From NCBI GenBank assembly GCA_029931535.1, contig JAQPZY010001684.1, positions 8,835,501 through 8,899,500 on the forward strand: a stretch of 64,000 nt of DNA, read 5' to 3'. Below the pieces are notes generated by a model. It saw only the letters and a program-made list of their open reading frames with translations. It searched no databases and was not told the DNA's origin. A program made the translations under genes and the position numbers. This document shows, in pieces, positions 1 to 50,339 of this stretch; position 1 is the stretch's first letter; the number at the start of each line of letters is the position of its first letter. This stretch comes from Margaritifera margaritifera. Its lineage: Eukaryota > Mollusca > Bivalvia > Unionida > Margaritiferidae.

Positions 1-299
1 ATTTTGAAGACCAGTCGTTAAATAGCTAGGAACCAGATGAAAACATTATACAATTATAATAACTGCAGAAAACACAATACATACACTACTGGGTCATAAG
101 TGAGTGGCCAGCACGTCCTTTTGGGTATGATTGTTGTAAGATTTGTCCACAAAGACAGGTCGCAGGACTGTGAAATGTACAAGGTTGTTTGCTTACGATT
201 ACTACTGTAAAATAATGATGTAGTAGCGTCTCTGTGTGCTATATGTAGACTGCAAGCATCCAGTTTAGTACCAAGGCCCCGCAGAGCAAAGAGCTGTCA

Positions 300-790
300 C
301 ATGAGCAGAAACAGACGATATTGTGTTTATGTGAGAATAATTTAACTATCAGGAATATATATAAAGTTACAGGCATATCCAGGATTACGATTTAGAAATG
401 TTTTAAAAGATTTGGTGAACGTGGTCATAGTGAAAATCTGATTCGAAGTGGGAGGTCAAAATTCAGTGGTGAGAGAGACGGTCATGTATTTTTTCGTCTG
501 GTGCACAAGAACCGTGGACAGATTTTAGCTGATCTAACTGTAATTTTTTAATGATGCAATGCAAGTACCTGTTTCTCAGAGTACTACCAAGAGGAAATTA
601 AGATGTTATGAATATGGAAGATATGCAGTGTGGAAGAGGACTGCAATTTCTAAAAATGAGTCAATGCTGCGTTTCATGGTGCCTTGAGCGACGAAACTGG
701 ACTGTTGAGAGAAATTGTTCCAATGTCATTTTCAGTGACGAGACAGTGATCCGTATTTATTGCATTTTCTAAGGTCATTTTTTTCTATTT
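300..790 (+). pseudogene. Tc1-like transposase remnant
   Basis: Conceptual translation in shifting frames gives a Tc1-style helix-turn-helix (RFGERGHSENLIRSGRS), an HKNRGQILADLT segment and a VSQSTTKRKLR segment. Near 720-745 comes NVIFSDETVI, the first catalytic Asp region of Tc1 transposases. Several stops and frame changes show it is dead. The rest of the catalytic core is not visible. Confidence 0.6.
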
Positions 791-1189
791 ATGTTGCTAT
801 CGTGAAAGGCGGCTCTTTGTGCATAAGTCCTGCATGAGACCGGGGTCTTTCCAAATTCCTAGGGCGCTTATTTGCGTTCACATACCAAATTTGGCTCACT
901 TGTATCAGCCTTTTTCTTTGCCGTTGTGTCAAACGGGTCTCGTGCATTCAACCTACACAACACCAGCTCTTCCCTAGAGTCTTTCGAACTTCCTAAGGGG
1001 CTTCAAACGTTCAATTGCCTTACATGTCTGATTGTTGGCATACCTTTTATTGTATGTGTACACTTTAAATTTGCGGAGCTTCTAGTTATTTTGATAGAGG
1101 AGTGTATTTGATCTACTTTACACTTTGTAGTGGCCTCTGTAGAAAACGATGTAGTTCTCATTTATTCAAGATAATAACTTTCTAATATA

Positions 1190-1790
1190 CTCTTCTTGCC
1201 ACAGTTAATGTTTCAACATCATATGGTTCATTTAAATTAGTATCCCTTTTCATTATTTTAAAGAATATACGAGCCCTTTTTAAGATTGTTTTAATCAAAG
1301 GGGGTGCAATTAAATACTCTATTTAAATTTTCATTTGAATTTTCTTCATGTTCACATATGTTTTGTATATTTAGGGAAAAGAAATCAATTAAAGATAGCT
1401 ATGGGTAACCTGGACTAGATCTGTAACTATGTAGTGTACTGTCAAGGGAAGTGACTCGTTATATCATAATCATCACACTAAGGTATTTATTTGCTTTTGC
1501 CATGTTGTTTCCTGTTTTATTGTGCCATTATGTATGATATGTAATTCAAATTATTATTTTGTGTTCGCTCTGCCGCTTTCGCAGTTTTGATGTGCTAATT
1601 GTCTTCATAGTCTGATTGGACTTGTAATTGTTTTTTTACTCTGTGAAATAATACACTCAAGTCTGGTTGGTTCAGTGATTTTTAATTTGCAAATAATACC
1701 GTAAAATCTGACTGGTGGGGTCATTTTTAGAGTAGGACACGTTTTGGGGGTACTGAACATAGAATTTCTCGATGTATGTTTCATTTCTTG
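1190..1790 (+). repeat. Diverged repeat copy shared with 26490-26990
   Basis: The text at 1190-1330 and 1530-1780 matches 26490-26660 and 26815-26890 with many differences. Shared landmarks are the TTTCTAATA-ACT block, TTAAATACT, and ATTATTTTGTGTTCGCT. In the 26.5-kb copy the block leads into a mariner transposase. This copy may be the 5' part of a related mariner or a derived non-autonomous element. Confidence 0.45.
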
Positions 1791-2332
1791 CGCAAGGGTA
1801 AAGCGAAGCCGACGCTTAAAAAGATGTGCAGTCATATTCAATTTCACTATGATACAAGTTACCCAAGATGTATAATACTTGAAGTACCACTTAGAGCTAT
1901 CTGTGATGTTTGAACCCACCTTGTTTGAGACAACGAGATTCTACTGAACATGTTCAGATTTCAAAATGTAGAAAAATTGTTCCAAGGAATACATTCGATG
2001 TGTTGGTCCCTAAACTTAATTTAGCCATTGTGTAAGTTTTAGCTAAACTTGAGGAATAATCATTGCTGTCTACATCTTTGGCCATTTCATTATCATCATC
2101 TATTTTTCTCTTCTTCTAGTACATGTTCTTATCATCGATTCGTAGCTTCACTTATCATTATTTTGATTGGCGATTACAGACTTTTGCATGTTTTAATGTG
2201 AGTGGTTTTTTCCTCTTCTTTTTTTTTTCTTTTTCTTTTACTTTAATGAAATATCTGGAGCGTACTCGCTTGACAGGAGTTCCGTTGATACATGCTTTTC
2301 TTCTCCGCAGGAAATAAAGTACATCCTCATAA

Positions 2333-2334
2333 CG

Positions 2335-2406
<72 letters not shown>

Positions 2407-2445
2407 GGATAGACAGACAGACAGATAGACCGATAGATAGATAGG

Positions 2446-2525
<80 letters not shown>

Positions 2526-2526
2526 A
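2333..2526. repeat. (GATA)n microsatellite
   Basis: About 190 bp of ATAG units, with an interrupted middle (2404-2450) containing GACA and GGTA variants. Confidence 0.97.
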
Positions 2527-2774
2527 AGATATACTGCGTACCCTATTTCCGAACTTGCTGATGAAGAGGTTGGTGTAGTCTCTTAAGTTGCTAGTTTCGT
2601 TGAACCATTCTTTAGCGAGACTCTAAACGCTTTAGCGTCGAGTCGATGTTACAGAGTGACACGAGGGCCTGGTTCAAAAAAGCTACGAAAAGTTCTTCAG
2701 TAACCAAGGTACTCACCCACCATAATTATTTATATTACGTACCCACCATAATTATTTATATGAAGTCAACGTAC

Positions 2775-40984
<38,210 letters not shown>

Positions 40985-41236
40985 ATCATTTCGATATATG
41001 TATCACTGTAGTAGCTACTGCGTTAGAGTTGTACAGAATTTATCCAAAGTTTTCTTCTTCTATCAGCCTGTAATAAGACCTTGTCACTTAAACATGTTGT
41101 TTTAGTAAGGTGGGAGGAGTCCAGTATGTATGTGTGCTGTTGGATTTGATTAACCACACCATTATCAGACACTTTAAAATGGAACACGCCTTTCCAACGT
41201 GTCAATCTGCCTTACCGAACAGATTCCTATCTGTTT

Positions 41237-41320
41237 CCTTGAGCAAGGCCCTTTACTCCAATTGCCTCGGCACTAAATAACCTACTTGTGTTACTGTGCC
41301 GTAAAGGACAAAACCAAACC
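41237..41320 (-). repeat. Dispersed short repeat, inverted copy
   Basis: The reverse complement reads GGTTTGGTTTTGTCC, TTTACGGCACAGTAACACAA, GTAGGTTATTTAGTGCCGAG, then GCAATTGGAGTAAAGGGCC. It matches 41849-41937 with about 85-90% identity and opposite orientation. It lies just upstream of GH1 exon 1. Confidence 0.85.
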
Positions 41321-41704
41321 TTATCTGTTTACCTATAACCAGCTGGAGGGTTATAAACTGAAGCCATGTTTGAGTAGTTACATAATGTTAAATGATGTGG
41401 GACAACATGTCGGATTGGTTCTCACAATTCAACTAAAACATCAATAATATGTAGTACTTTGCGGTTGCAATAAGTAAAACACAATATCACAATATTGCTT
41501 TGATTTTGGACAAATTTGGAATATATCTTACTTTTATTTACTACAATACGTCTGTTAAATGGATTGGAGAGAGCAAATTTCTGAAAGGTCTGCTACTTCA
41601 ATAATTTCTCAAATTGTCACACGCCAGCACAACGTGCTTAAGCACTTAATATCCGAGTCGAATGAAAATGTTCGTCGTTTTGTCTGTCTATCGGCTTGCC
41701 TGCC

Positions 41705-41707
<3 letters not shown>

Positions 41708-41798
<91 letters not shown>

Positions 41799-41830
41799 CG
41801 TGCGTGTGTGTGTGCGTGTGTGTGTGTGTG
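41708..41830. repeat. Compound (TA)n(TG)n microsatellite
   Basis: TA run to 41775, then GT/GC-type dinucleotides to about 41830, adjoining the next repeat. Confidence 0.97.
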
Positions 41831-41843
41831 CTGTAATATATAG

Positions 41844-42041
41844 CGGTTTGGTTTGGTTTGGATTGGTACTTTACGGCACAGCAACACAAGCAGGTTATTT
41901 GGTGCCATGGCAATTGGAGTAAAGTGCCTTTCCCAAGGACCAGCAAGGTAGCTGTCCCAGGCTGGTACTATGGTAGGGTTCGAACCCGCACTCTTTTGTT
42001 CGCGAGTCTGGCACGCTAACTGCTGAGACACCGCTGCTCCC
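41844..42041 (+). repeat. Dispersed short repeat with tRNA-like B box
   Basis: The longest copy of the family. It contains TTTACGGCACAGCAACACAA, GCAATTGGAGTAAAGTGCC, TTTCCCAAGGACCAGCAAGG and, near 41977-41987, GGTTCGAACCC, which fits the RNA polymerase III B-box consensus. An A box is not evident. A tRNA-derived SINE is possible but unproven. Confidence 0.55.
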
Positions 42042-42049
42042 AATACATA

Positions 42050-43140
42050 CAAGAAGAAACCTACAGCAAATTTGTTTCATTTTTTTAAATTAAAGAACTA
42101 CAAAGAAATCTGTCTTCGCGGACAGTTCATTTATGAGCAACGGCAGCTTTATAACTGACATGAGTTATAGTTCCTTTTCTCATTTACATTATCATGTTTA
42201 ATCCCGATTTCAATGCCACCAGTTCATATTGTTTGTTTCCTTCGGTGTCCTGTATTGACAGTTTTCGATACATAATAACTATTTATGGATATAACCGGGT
42301 CATACCAAGCAAGCTTTATGATATTTTATTTCCAGTTAGAGTATGAAAGCTCTAAAATAAGTCCGTCTTATGAAGCCAGGATGCACAATGCCGTTTCATT
42401 ATGGCGGACAAAATCAGGACCCTTGACCGTCGAATACAATGCAAACATATTGACAAGATCACATTAACTTCACAGTTTAACACATTCCTTAAGTGTACCA
42501 AATATCTGGACGTTTGAGGTTAGGCATGGATATCATGGACTCTATAGTATCTTATTTATTTTATGACACAAGCATTAGATGCAAAAGGGATATTTTGGCC
42601 AAGTCGGGGAGAGTGGCAGCCGATTGGAGGCCTGCGGTGAACCTAGTGGTGTTCAGCCGGATTGGGGGGGGGGGGTGTGAGCGTGAGGGAGCCGGATGGA
42701 GGACCCCATCCGAAAAACTGTCAGCAGGTTTTGAGGACATCGGTTAGCTGGTTGGGGGCCCTGTAGTAACGACTGTCAGCCTTATCGGAAACGTGAGGAA
42801 AAAACAGCGGTCGTTAGGCGCTCCGACCCCGCCTCACCATGAGGCTGGCTCAAAATGGGAGTTTTTACTCCATTTAAAGAAATGTTGTGTCATTTGAATA
42901 CAGCTAATGAGATATAATGTTTAGTGACAGATTTTATACCTATGAGCTATGCCACCTCTTGCTGAAAACAATTACGCTTGGCTAAAGCTATTGAGTACAA
43001 ACCTGCGGAAGAATATTAATAAATGTGTACTGTGCCAATTATGCGGCACAGAGCAGGCGAGAGTGCCAAATAAAACTACGCTGGAAGTGCGGTGTAGGTG
43101 CTGTGACTGATCATGGAATCTGTCCACATTGGATGGCATT
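42050..43140. other. Intergenic sequence, no gene seen
   Basis: Upstream region between GH1 exon 1 and the Polinton-like remnant. A G-run lies at 42664-42673, and a GC-richer stretch spans 42600-42840. No coding sequence is supported. Confidence 0.45.
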
Positions 43141-43569
43141 ACAATGTCAAAAAAACTTAAACGAATAGAGAATAAAGTACGGAGACAGTTTGACAAGGCC
43201 ATTGTCGAGGTCAAGACCACAAACAATTTTCAATGTACTATATGACAAGATCATTGTCACTACAATTTTTAAATTTGAGATAGCTGGTTAATAGGCCATA
43301 TACAAAAATGTCTACATTGAATGAATTGATTCGCAGAAGGCAAATAACCCAAAGTTAGTATGATGATGTGTTTGATGCATTATTGGATAGCAAGCAGCCG
43401 ATTCGTCTTAATGAACAGGTAGTCCAAACGACACAGACAGTTTCGGCTCCCAGACAATCAATTCGCCAGGTTGAACAGCCAGTCCATCTCCACGACCAGT
43501 TTTAACTCCTATATAGTTGGAACGGCCGGTTTCCACAGATGACTTCGGCGATTTGATAGACGAGATTCT

Positions 43570-45780
43570 AAATGAAATTCATCCATCAGCTAGCTCAAGA
43601 GCGAAGTATATTACCAGTCAAAGTAAAGCTAAGTACTAGTACTGATGTTGGAAAGGAACATCGTGTCACGGTGTCAAAACATCACTGGAGTCCTAGTATA
43701 CAAGCTGTAGTCGAAGGGGAACTTAGTGAACTTAGTGGTTTCAAATTTAGCCCAGTGTTTAAAGTTTAGCCTAGTGTTGATGGCACAGTTGGAAAAAAAC
43801 TGTACCAGGCCTACAAAACGTACACGATGATGAAGCTCAATTAGACGTTGTTAAGGTAGAAGCCTATTTTCAAATCGAGGTCATTGTCATACTGCACACT
43901 GATGAAGTCACCATACTAAACTACATTGGAAAATACCGCGCGACCGGTCAGGATGGATATTTGACCGATGCAATGTGCTTGAACTACAGGCGTTACAGTA
44001 CCGCCCGTTTCGCGGACATAGCTACATTGTAACACCAAAGCGCAAATACCACGGTCAGTTATTAAAGTGAAGAAGAAGGACAACCATTGCTCTGAGTTGG
44101 CAGTCCTGTCGGCTTTTTACCCAACACACGATTACCATATTCATCGGCCAGACAAATACCGCTAGCACCTTGGCAAGCTCATCTTACCTGACATTGACTT
44201 TGATGTGAAGGTTAGTGATAGTGACAAGATTGAGCGCCGCAAAAAATAAAAATAAAAAATATAACTATCGGAGTTAGTGCCCTTGATTGGTAAAATAGCC
44301 TATATCCTCTGCGCAATAGCAACATTCTACAGGCATCTTGCTAATCACTTGCAAGGAAGGTGAAAGTGAAAAGAGCCACTATGTCTGGATAAAGAACTCA
44401 AGCAGCCTGGTACGACATCAAAACACCACAATGAGAAGAAGCACGTCTGCCGCAGGTGACTCCACGTCTTCAGCTGTGAACCACCACCGCCAGATGCGCG
44501 TCTGTACATTTTTTATGCTGATTTCAAGGCACTAAACGTGGCAGTGGAAGACCCCGCCAGCGATCGAAAAAGTGACACACGGATAATTGTCGACCAAATT
44601 CAGCGCAGCTTCTGCTAAGTAGTAGTCCGCGTCTCCAAGGAGCTGGTGAGGATGCTGTAGCACAATTTATCGATTGCCTAGAGTATGAGATGGATTAGTT
44701 CCGAGATGTGTTTCGAAATGCTTTAAAGCAGAGACTGTTACATTTGTGGCAAGGCGTGAGGAGTCGGAACGACGGACGGGGAACTAGATCACTGCCGTAT
44801 CACCGGCAAATACCGCGCCGCCGCATACAACGCGCACAACCTCAAGCTGCTCATCTACCCAGACAAATCAAAGGTAGTTGTTATTCGTTACGTGCGCGGC
44901 TGTGACGGCCATATTATCATAATGGCCATTGGGACAGCCTCGTCGAGCAAGATCAGTGCCAGTCCCAACAATATGGAAAAATACATGACATTTTCGCTGG
45001 GGCAACCTGAGGTTTATTGATAGTCTCCAGTTCATAAACAGCACCCTAAAAAAGATGGTTATCAACATGCCAAAATAGGCATTCCAGAGTACAGCTATAC
45101 ACACGGCGCACGGCATTGACCTTCTTCTACGCAAGGGCGTCTACCAGTACGAATACATGAGCAGCTGGGGGCGCTTCGAAGCAACATAGCTTCCACATGT
45201 TTAAGTGATAAGGTCTTATCACATGCTGATAGTAGAATTAAACGTTGGATAGAAGCCTTTTACAGCCAACTAAGCCGTTCCTGTATATCTGAAAAAGATT
45301 ATGAGCATGCTCAGAGTGTGTGGAAGACATTTGGCTGCCAGAACATAGCAAGCTACCTCGACCGCTATTTCACAAAGTTTCATCGTCTGCTTGAGTTTGA
45401 CCAAAGCGTGTGGATGACGCCATACACACAACTCAAAAATGATCTGAGAATCAAAGAAAAGTCGTAGTTCGAGAAAGAATTCTTCAAGCTGATGAATAAC
45501 TATGTCTTTGGGAAAAGTATGAAAAACCTAAGGAAACGGAATAACGGCAGACATCACAGATTAACGTAAGGCCAATGGCATTTCAAAGGCAGTGGTAAGG
45601 AACAAATTCAGGGACTAATTATACCTTGAGTGCCTCGTGTAGCATACAGAGTTTTGACATTCCACGACAGCCATACGCAGTAATCATCAAAAAGCCGCTG
45701 GATACCAAAACGTAGATTGCGCCAGGCGGTATTAAGACGCGAGCATATGGCCACAACTGAACCATACAAGAGCAATACAC
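43570..45780 (+). pseudogene. Polinton-type family B DNA polymerase (broken, internally deleted)
   Basis: Fragments in order: N-terminal region (HCSELAVLSAFYP near 44090), HYVWIKNSSSLV near 44377 followed by a Cys-rich finger (KHVCRR), then FYADFKALNV near 44511 at the exonuclease I position. Next comes MEKYMTFSLG-like sequence, FIDSLQFINSTLKKMV near 45012, RKGVYQYEYMSSWGRFE near 45130, and NNYVFGKSMKNLRKR near 45490. The stretch that should carry the palm and the first catalytic block between HDLYL-like and NNYVFGK is missing. At least five frame changes or stops are present. A GGIKTRAYGHN-like C-terminal trace lies near 45730. Confidence 0.8.
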
Positions 45781-46274
45781 CTGGCCGTAGGAGTACCTCA
45801 ACGAACTCTACGGCCTGGGCCATGGATAAGAATGCCCTTAGGTGGTAGCTGAGTATCTTCAGGCATAATCTTTAGTTCCCCGCGAACGAAGCTTCTACCC
45901 AGAGAACCATTACCTGAAAGACGGTATATAGATGGCTAGTCTGAGATGACAAACAAGTCAGCCAGAGTGAACACCTTAAGCGACCACACGGGGGGCTGTG
46001 ACACGGCGTTTCCCACCTTCCACCTCTCTCAGCGCATATAGGTACCGTACCAGGGTATTTGAAGTCAGGCTGTGCTCTTCCAGACAAACCAGTCGCGTCA
46101 CTGACACTACAAACATCACCGACCGCGCAAACGTAGCACGAATGGCATCAATAGGTCTTTAACCTATAAGTCGCGTTACCTCATCATTTAGGGCCACCAC
46201 AACTGCAGTCAGCCGCCGAACTCACTCAGTTCTACGTTTTGCAGTCCCTCTCTCCGCAGCGCTAGCGCGTTTAC

Positions 46275-46740
46275 ATGTGCCCACCCACCACTAGCTTGGC
46301 TTTCATGTCGCCATTTAGGAGCCAGCGACGGAGTCATTCGCCGACTTTTGGGGCCTGGATATTGTTTAGGTCCTGGATCAGGTCTACGTCAGCCTTTTGC
46401 CGGTCGCAGATATCGCCAGGTTTTGTTTCGCCCGCATACAGCATCTACACAGTTTATTGCGGATCTCGCCAGGATTGGGTCGGCCGTCGGCAGTAGTTGT
46501 GGCGCGGTCGATGCTTTTCCCCTGGATACTTGTTCCAGGGCATTCCGGCAGCTTTTCAAGACTGGCAGCGATGTAGCCGCCTTGCTTGCGTTCGTGTGCC
46601 TTGTCGTATCGACTGGCAGCGATGATTGTGGAGTTTTGGACCCCGCATACCGCGCAAACTCCTTGGAGCGCGTGTTTTTCATTGGTGAGTCACATCTAGT
46701 GACCTCCTACAGTCTCAGTCTTTTACCTGCAGTATTTTAA
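46275..46740 (+). other. Unidentified open frame inside Polinton remnant
   Basis: Overlapping plus frames at 46275-46496 and 46348-46740 (130 codons) lie between polymerase and ATPase. The second is Ala/Leu-rich with GSDVAALLAFVCLVVSTG. A protease or small structural gene would be expected here in a Polinton, but I see no catalytic motif. Confidence 0.25.
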
Positions 46741-46749
46741 AGGATGTGG

Positions 46750-47430
46750 CAACCCTTTCATGGCATTAACGTTTCAGTCACAAAAATTCACACAAGTTGC
46801 GGCACCACTAGACCCAGCATCCTGACCGCATGCGGGTGCTGCTCATCGGCCCATCTGGCTGTGGAAAGACCCATGTGCTGCTGAACGACCAGACACCCTG
46901 GATGAAGTGGAACAGGCTCTATGTGGTTGCACCCAGTGCGGACGACCAAAAATGCTACGACATCCAGCGGCATATCAACAACGCCACCATTTCCGAGCAG
47001 GTCAAGATACTGGCAGAGGCGTAGAAACACTCGTCGCCATTGACGACTCCGTGACATTTATCTCCAACGTCGAAGAGGCCCCAAGCCCTGATCTAGACCG
47101 CGACCAATGCAACGTCAATTTCAACGACGACGTGACGCTGGATGGTCAAAAGGAACCCTACGCGTCTCTCCAGAACGTAGACGCGGTATTGTACTTGGCT
47201 CAGCGCAGCGCTCATATACCATTGGTAATTCGCGACAACTTCGAATATTTTGATCCTTTTTAGCAGTACTGACATCCATGACCGGCGAAACGTTCACAAC
47301 ACATGGTGCCGCCGACATGGACTGGCACGAGCTTCGTTGCTTCTTTGACGAGACAACATCCATATTCCACAGCTTCGCCACCATAGATCTGACCAGCATA
47401 GGCCCAGTCAAGTTTCGGACTTACCCTTGA
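46750..47430 (+). pseudogene. Packaging-type (FtsK/HerA-like) ATPase, frameshifted
   Basis: The Walker A motif GPSGCGKT is at 46848-46871, in the frame starting at 46830, preceded by MRVLLI. A hydrophobic strand ending in two aspartates (LVAIDDS, 47030-47050) is the Walker B but lies in a different frame, so a frameshift occurred near 47020. Downstream, LAQRSAHIPLVIRDNFEYF fits the C-terminal part of viral DNA-packaging ATPases. In Polintons this enzyme is thought to load DNA into capsids. Confidence 0.7.
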
Positions 47431-47590
47431 TAAGGAGTGGACTGCTACATGTTTGCCGCTAGTAGGTGCTAGCACATCATAAGACTATTAGATACTACCA
47501 CAGCGGAAAAACTACTAGGTGCTCACACAGCGCAAAACTACTAGGTGTTAGCTGGCTATACATTTAGAGGATCAACACGCCCGGCATACA

Positions 47591-48470
47591 ATGCCGTTTA
47601 TTAAAATGTCAAGCGCGCAAGACATGATACAAATAATGGAGGAGAACATAGCCCGCCGCAACGAGGTGCACGACATGCTAAACGAACGCCATATCTCACG
47701 TGCTGATGTCACCAACGAATTCGAAAATTGTTTTTCACCTCTCATCAAACCAACCAAGTCCTTCACCAAGGCCACTGCCCGCAATGCAAAGGCTGCCGAG
47801 GAGACTCGAAAGGAGGTCAAAGGCGTAAAGCACTCAGTTCAGGAAAGTAAGGTGTCAACCGCATCGGCGTAGAAAAGTGCTGCCCTACCGCTTGCTTCTG
47901 AGCGGCTCACCGCCGACCTTGTAAAGTTCAAAAGGCATATAAAAGACATTTTCGAGTTCAAAGCCTCTGTCTTTGATAAAAGCAAAGACTGGCCGGAACC
48001 CTGTGTATATTCACGGGGAAGGCAACCACCTAGCAAAAAGGATGCCAACGACTGAGCAAAGTTTGTTTTCAAGACGCACAAAGGCATCTCATTCAACTCT
48101 CGCATTGTGAGAAACATAATTTCAAAATTTAAACGTTTAAGTAGCCTTCTGAGTTCGCCGTCATCTACATTTGAGGCAGCGGCAAGCCTAAAGATGGGTA
48201 ATGGCCTGCCCGCGTCCTGTCAGCCGTCGAGACGACGAGCCAAATGCACTTGCCATGGGATGGCTAGCAGTGATAGCACTATCCACTGCTGCTAAAAACC
48301 GGAGGAGCTGGCCGACCGCCTCAATACACTGATTGGGTCTTACCGAGCTGGAAACAGCCGCCCCGAGGTCATCAACGAGGCCATTGACATCTGCCAACAT
48401 CTGCTACCGCCGTACATTTGAAGCGCTAATTGCAGAGCTTCATGACAAAGTTTATGATAGTCACTAGTAC
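47591..48470 (+). pseudogene. Polinton-associated structural-like gene
   Basis: An open frame from 47591 (93 codons) begins MPFIKMSSAQDMIQIMEENI and is highly charged, with a Lys/Thr-rich stretch. It ends in a TAG at 47870. In-phase continuation reads GRQPPSKKDAND near 48018, then KGISFNSRIVRNIISKFKRL near 48078 and AASLKMGNGLP near 48178, broken by further stops. I recognise the pattern only as a recurrent Polinton gene of unknown role, possibly a minor virion protein. Confidence 0.45.
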
Positions 48471-48529
48471 AATGGACACGAGCTAAACACTAAAGCAGAT
48501 GACTGCTGGCGTTTTTGACAGCTGGAGGA

Positions 48530-49018
48530 GATCTCAGGCCGCCTACGGATAATTCTAGAGCAAACCGACCCCTGGACCACACAGATGGTACCAGCGAGGT
48601 TAAAAGCGCCGGCGTTTAAAGTTATTTTTCCAACCCCAATTGAAGCTTTCGACTTTGATATTGAGCTGTTGCATCCTGCATAGTGCAGATCACCACCACG
48701 ATGTCTGTAAATCTTACATGCAATGCCGTGTGCGGCTCCTACGTGGACTCTAGAAACCAGCTATAAGTCTAGTCCTGGAAACGTTCTCTGTAGCTTTACT
48801 CTGGACCAGAGCCCAGTCCAGCTCCTAGCATTGGCAACACCCCAGCCCGACTACTTGCCTTGTAAAAGTTACCGCACCAATAAGCTGCGCTTTAAGCTGA
48901 CTGACCAGGATGATAACCTGCTCAACGTCCTCTACGAGATGTTCACCGTTGGCCTCAATATCGCAAAAAACGACCTCAGTTTTTTAGATTTTAGGCTAAA
49001 ACACTGCACTTATCTTTA
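48530..49018 (+). pseudogene. Second structural-like Polinton gene fragment
   Basis: Frame 48723-49018 (98 codons), with an upstream coding trace from about 48530. It ends in YRTNKLRFKLTDQDDNLLN near 48870. That last segment looks like the conserved end of a Polinton minor capsid (penton-like) gene, but the match is from memory of pattern only. Confidence 0.4.
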
Positions 49019-49055
49019 AGCTTGCAGTACACCGCAGCGGAAACTGCACCTAGCA

Positions 49056-49665
49056 ATGAGAATCCTGCAACGCATTGTTCGAGCCCGGGTCAGTGGCGCC
49101 TGCCAGCCGGTTTTTCGTTTACTCTATTGTAACATACTGGATGATATCATCCAAGCCAAAGTCAAGGCAACACCAGCGGCCGCCACAGCACTGGACAAAA
49201 TCGCCGACCCGTGCCGTCGATACTATCAAAACGACCGTCATAAGTCAGGCAAAGGAAGTGCTTCCAGCCCGCGCTGCCGTCGGCAGCAGAAAGTCTGTGG
49301 AAGAGTTACGTGATCGCCCCAGGAAGTTGGCACTTCTTCTGACCAAGACTATGCAGTCCAAAACACGCTCTGCTGTAAACGAGATGGCCGGCCAAAAGCT
49401 TGCCGCCCTGGTTCAACCTGTAGCTGCAAACATTGTCCATCGACGCCGCGACCAAATCTCTGCCTTTGGAAACGTGCAATGCCGTCGTTGCAAACTTGGC
49501 GATGGGAGCAGGCCTTCGCCTCTCACCATATCAGAAGATGGTCGTAAGGCAACATTTATTCCAAGACGTCCAAGACTCCGCCCCCGATATGGGGGCCCCT
49601 GTGTTCTGTGACCGCAGCATCCGCGACCCCAAAGTACTACTTGTAGGAACCCCGAGAACCAATTA
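49056..49665 (+). pseudogene. Ala/Lys-rich minor structural gene, frameshifted
   Basis: Frames 49056-49313, 49075-49611 and 49433-49666 overlap. The coding appears to switch from the first to the second near 49190 and to the third near 49440. Segments read AAATALDKIAD, AVGSRKSVEELRDRP and GLRLSPYQKMVVRQHLFQD. Composition fits a DNA-binding virion protein. Confidence 0.4.
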
Positions 49666-49699
49666 AAAGAGTCTTCTGGAGCTACAGGTGCTGGATACC

Positions 49700-50300
49700 T
49701 CTTGCTACTGTCTACCCTCCAAAGCCTTTATCGAGGTTGTCGGCAAACTTATAAAGAAAAACGGGACAGATTACGCTGAAGCGAACAAGCTGGCATTGCC
49801 AACAGCGGTGGATGGGCGCTGTTCGACGGTGCCTGCTATCTCACCGATAATAAAGAAGCTGAGTCCTGCCTGGATAAGGTTGATGTCTCCTCAACCATTC
49901 TAGTCCTGCCTGGATAAGGTTGATGTCTCCTCAACCATTCTCGGCCCTGCTTGCTATAGCGCCGACTACGCCTGAAGCGCAGGTCCATCGATGATGTTCA
50001 CGAAGTACATAACAGACCGCGGCGACGATGTCCAATTTTTTTTTTCTTTGGCTTCTGACGTGATGTGCGCAAGGGCGCTGACCCGTAAAAACACCAACGA
50101 TGACGCTATTTTCCGCGACAATAGCGCTGCAGAAGGCAAGGTTACGCTCTCAAAGTTTGTCCTTTGGATACCGGCTGTAACACTGTCACTGGTGGCGGAA
50201 ACCAACCTGCTTAACTTCATAAAACGGGGCATGACCACAGGCGCCCAGCAGCGCAGTCAGCTGCCAGTTTTCCTGACAAATCAGCCCTCAGCAGGGTAGC
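49700..50300 (+). pseudogene. Major-capsid-like gene fragment
   Basis: Near 49801 the reading NSGGWALFDGACYLTD resembles an early strand of the Polinton double-jelly-roll capsid protein. After a 40-bp duplication (49862-49941), the frame from 49991 includes NDDAIFRDN (50093) and EGKVTLSKFVLWIPAVTLSL (50129-50188), a late conserved block. The gene is much shorter than a full capsid gene, so most of the middle is missing. Confidence 0.5.
49862..49941. repeat. 40-bp direct duplication
   Basis: AGTCCTGCCTGGATAAGGTT and the following 20 bases occur twice in tandem without change. Forty bases shift the frame, so this is one of the lesions in the capsid-like gene. Confidence 0.97.
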
Positions 50301-50339
50301 AATACAACCCGGCACATATTTGTTGCCTTTTAGGAAGTG

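Noticed and set aside
1205..1270. Minus-strand reading NLNEPY that recalls the GH1 acid/base motif and could have been the missing domain 2 exon
   Set aside because: No preceding W-x-T and no following GYG/APG block, no splice acceptor at the right place, and the stretch belongs to a repeat shared with 26.5 kb.
41609..42052. 147-codon minus-strand open frame rich in HTHT and IYIY
   Set aside because: It is translation of the TA/TG microsatellite and the adjoining interspersed repeat.
45608..45823. 71-codon minus-strand open frame inside the Polinton island
   Set aside because: The plus strand there carries a trace of the polymerase C-terminus, so the minus frame is likely a shadow.
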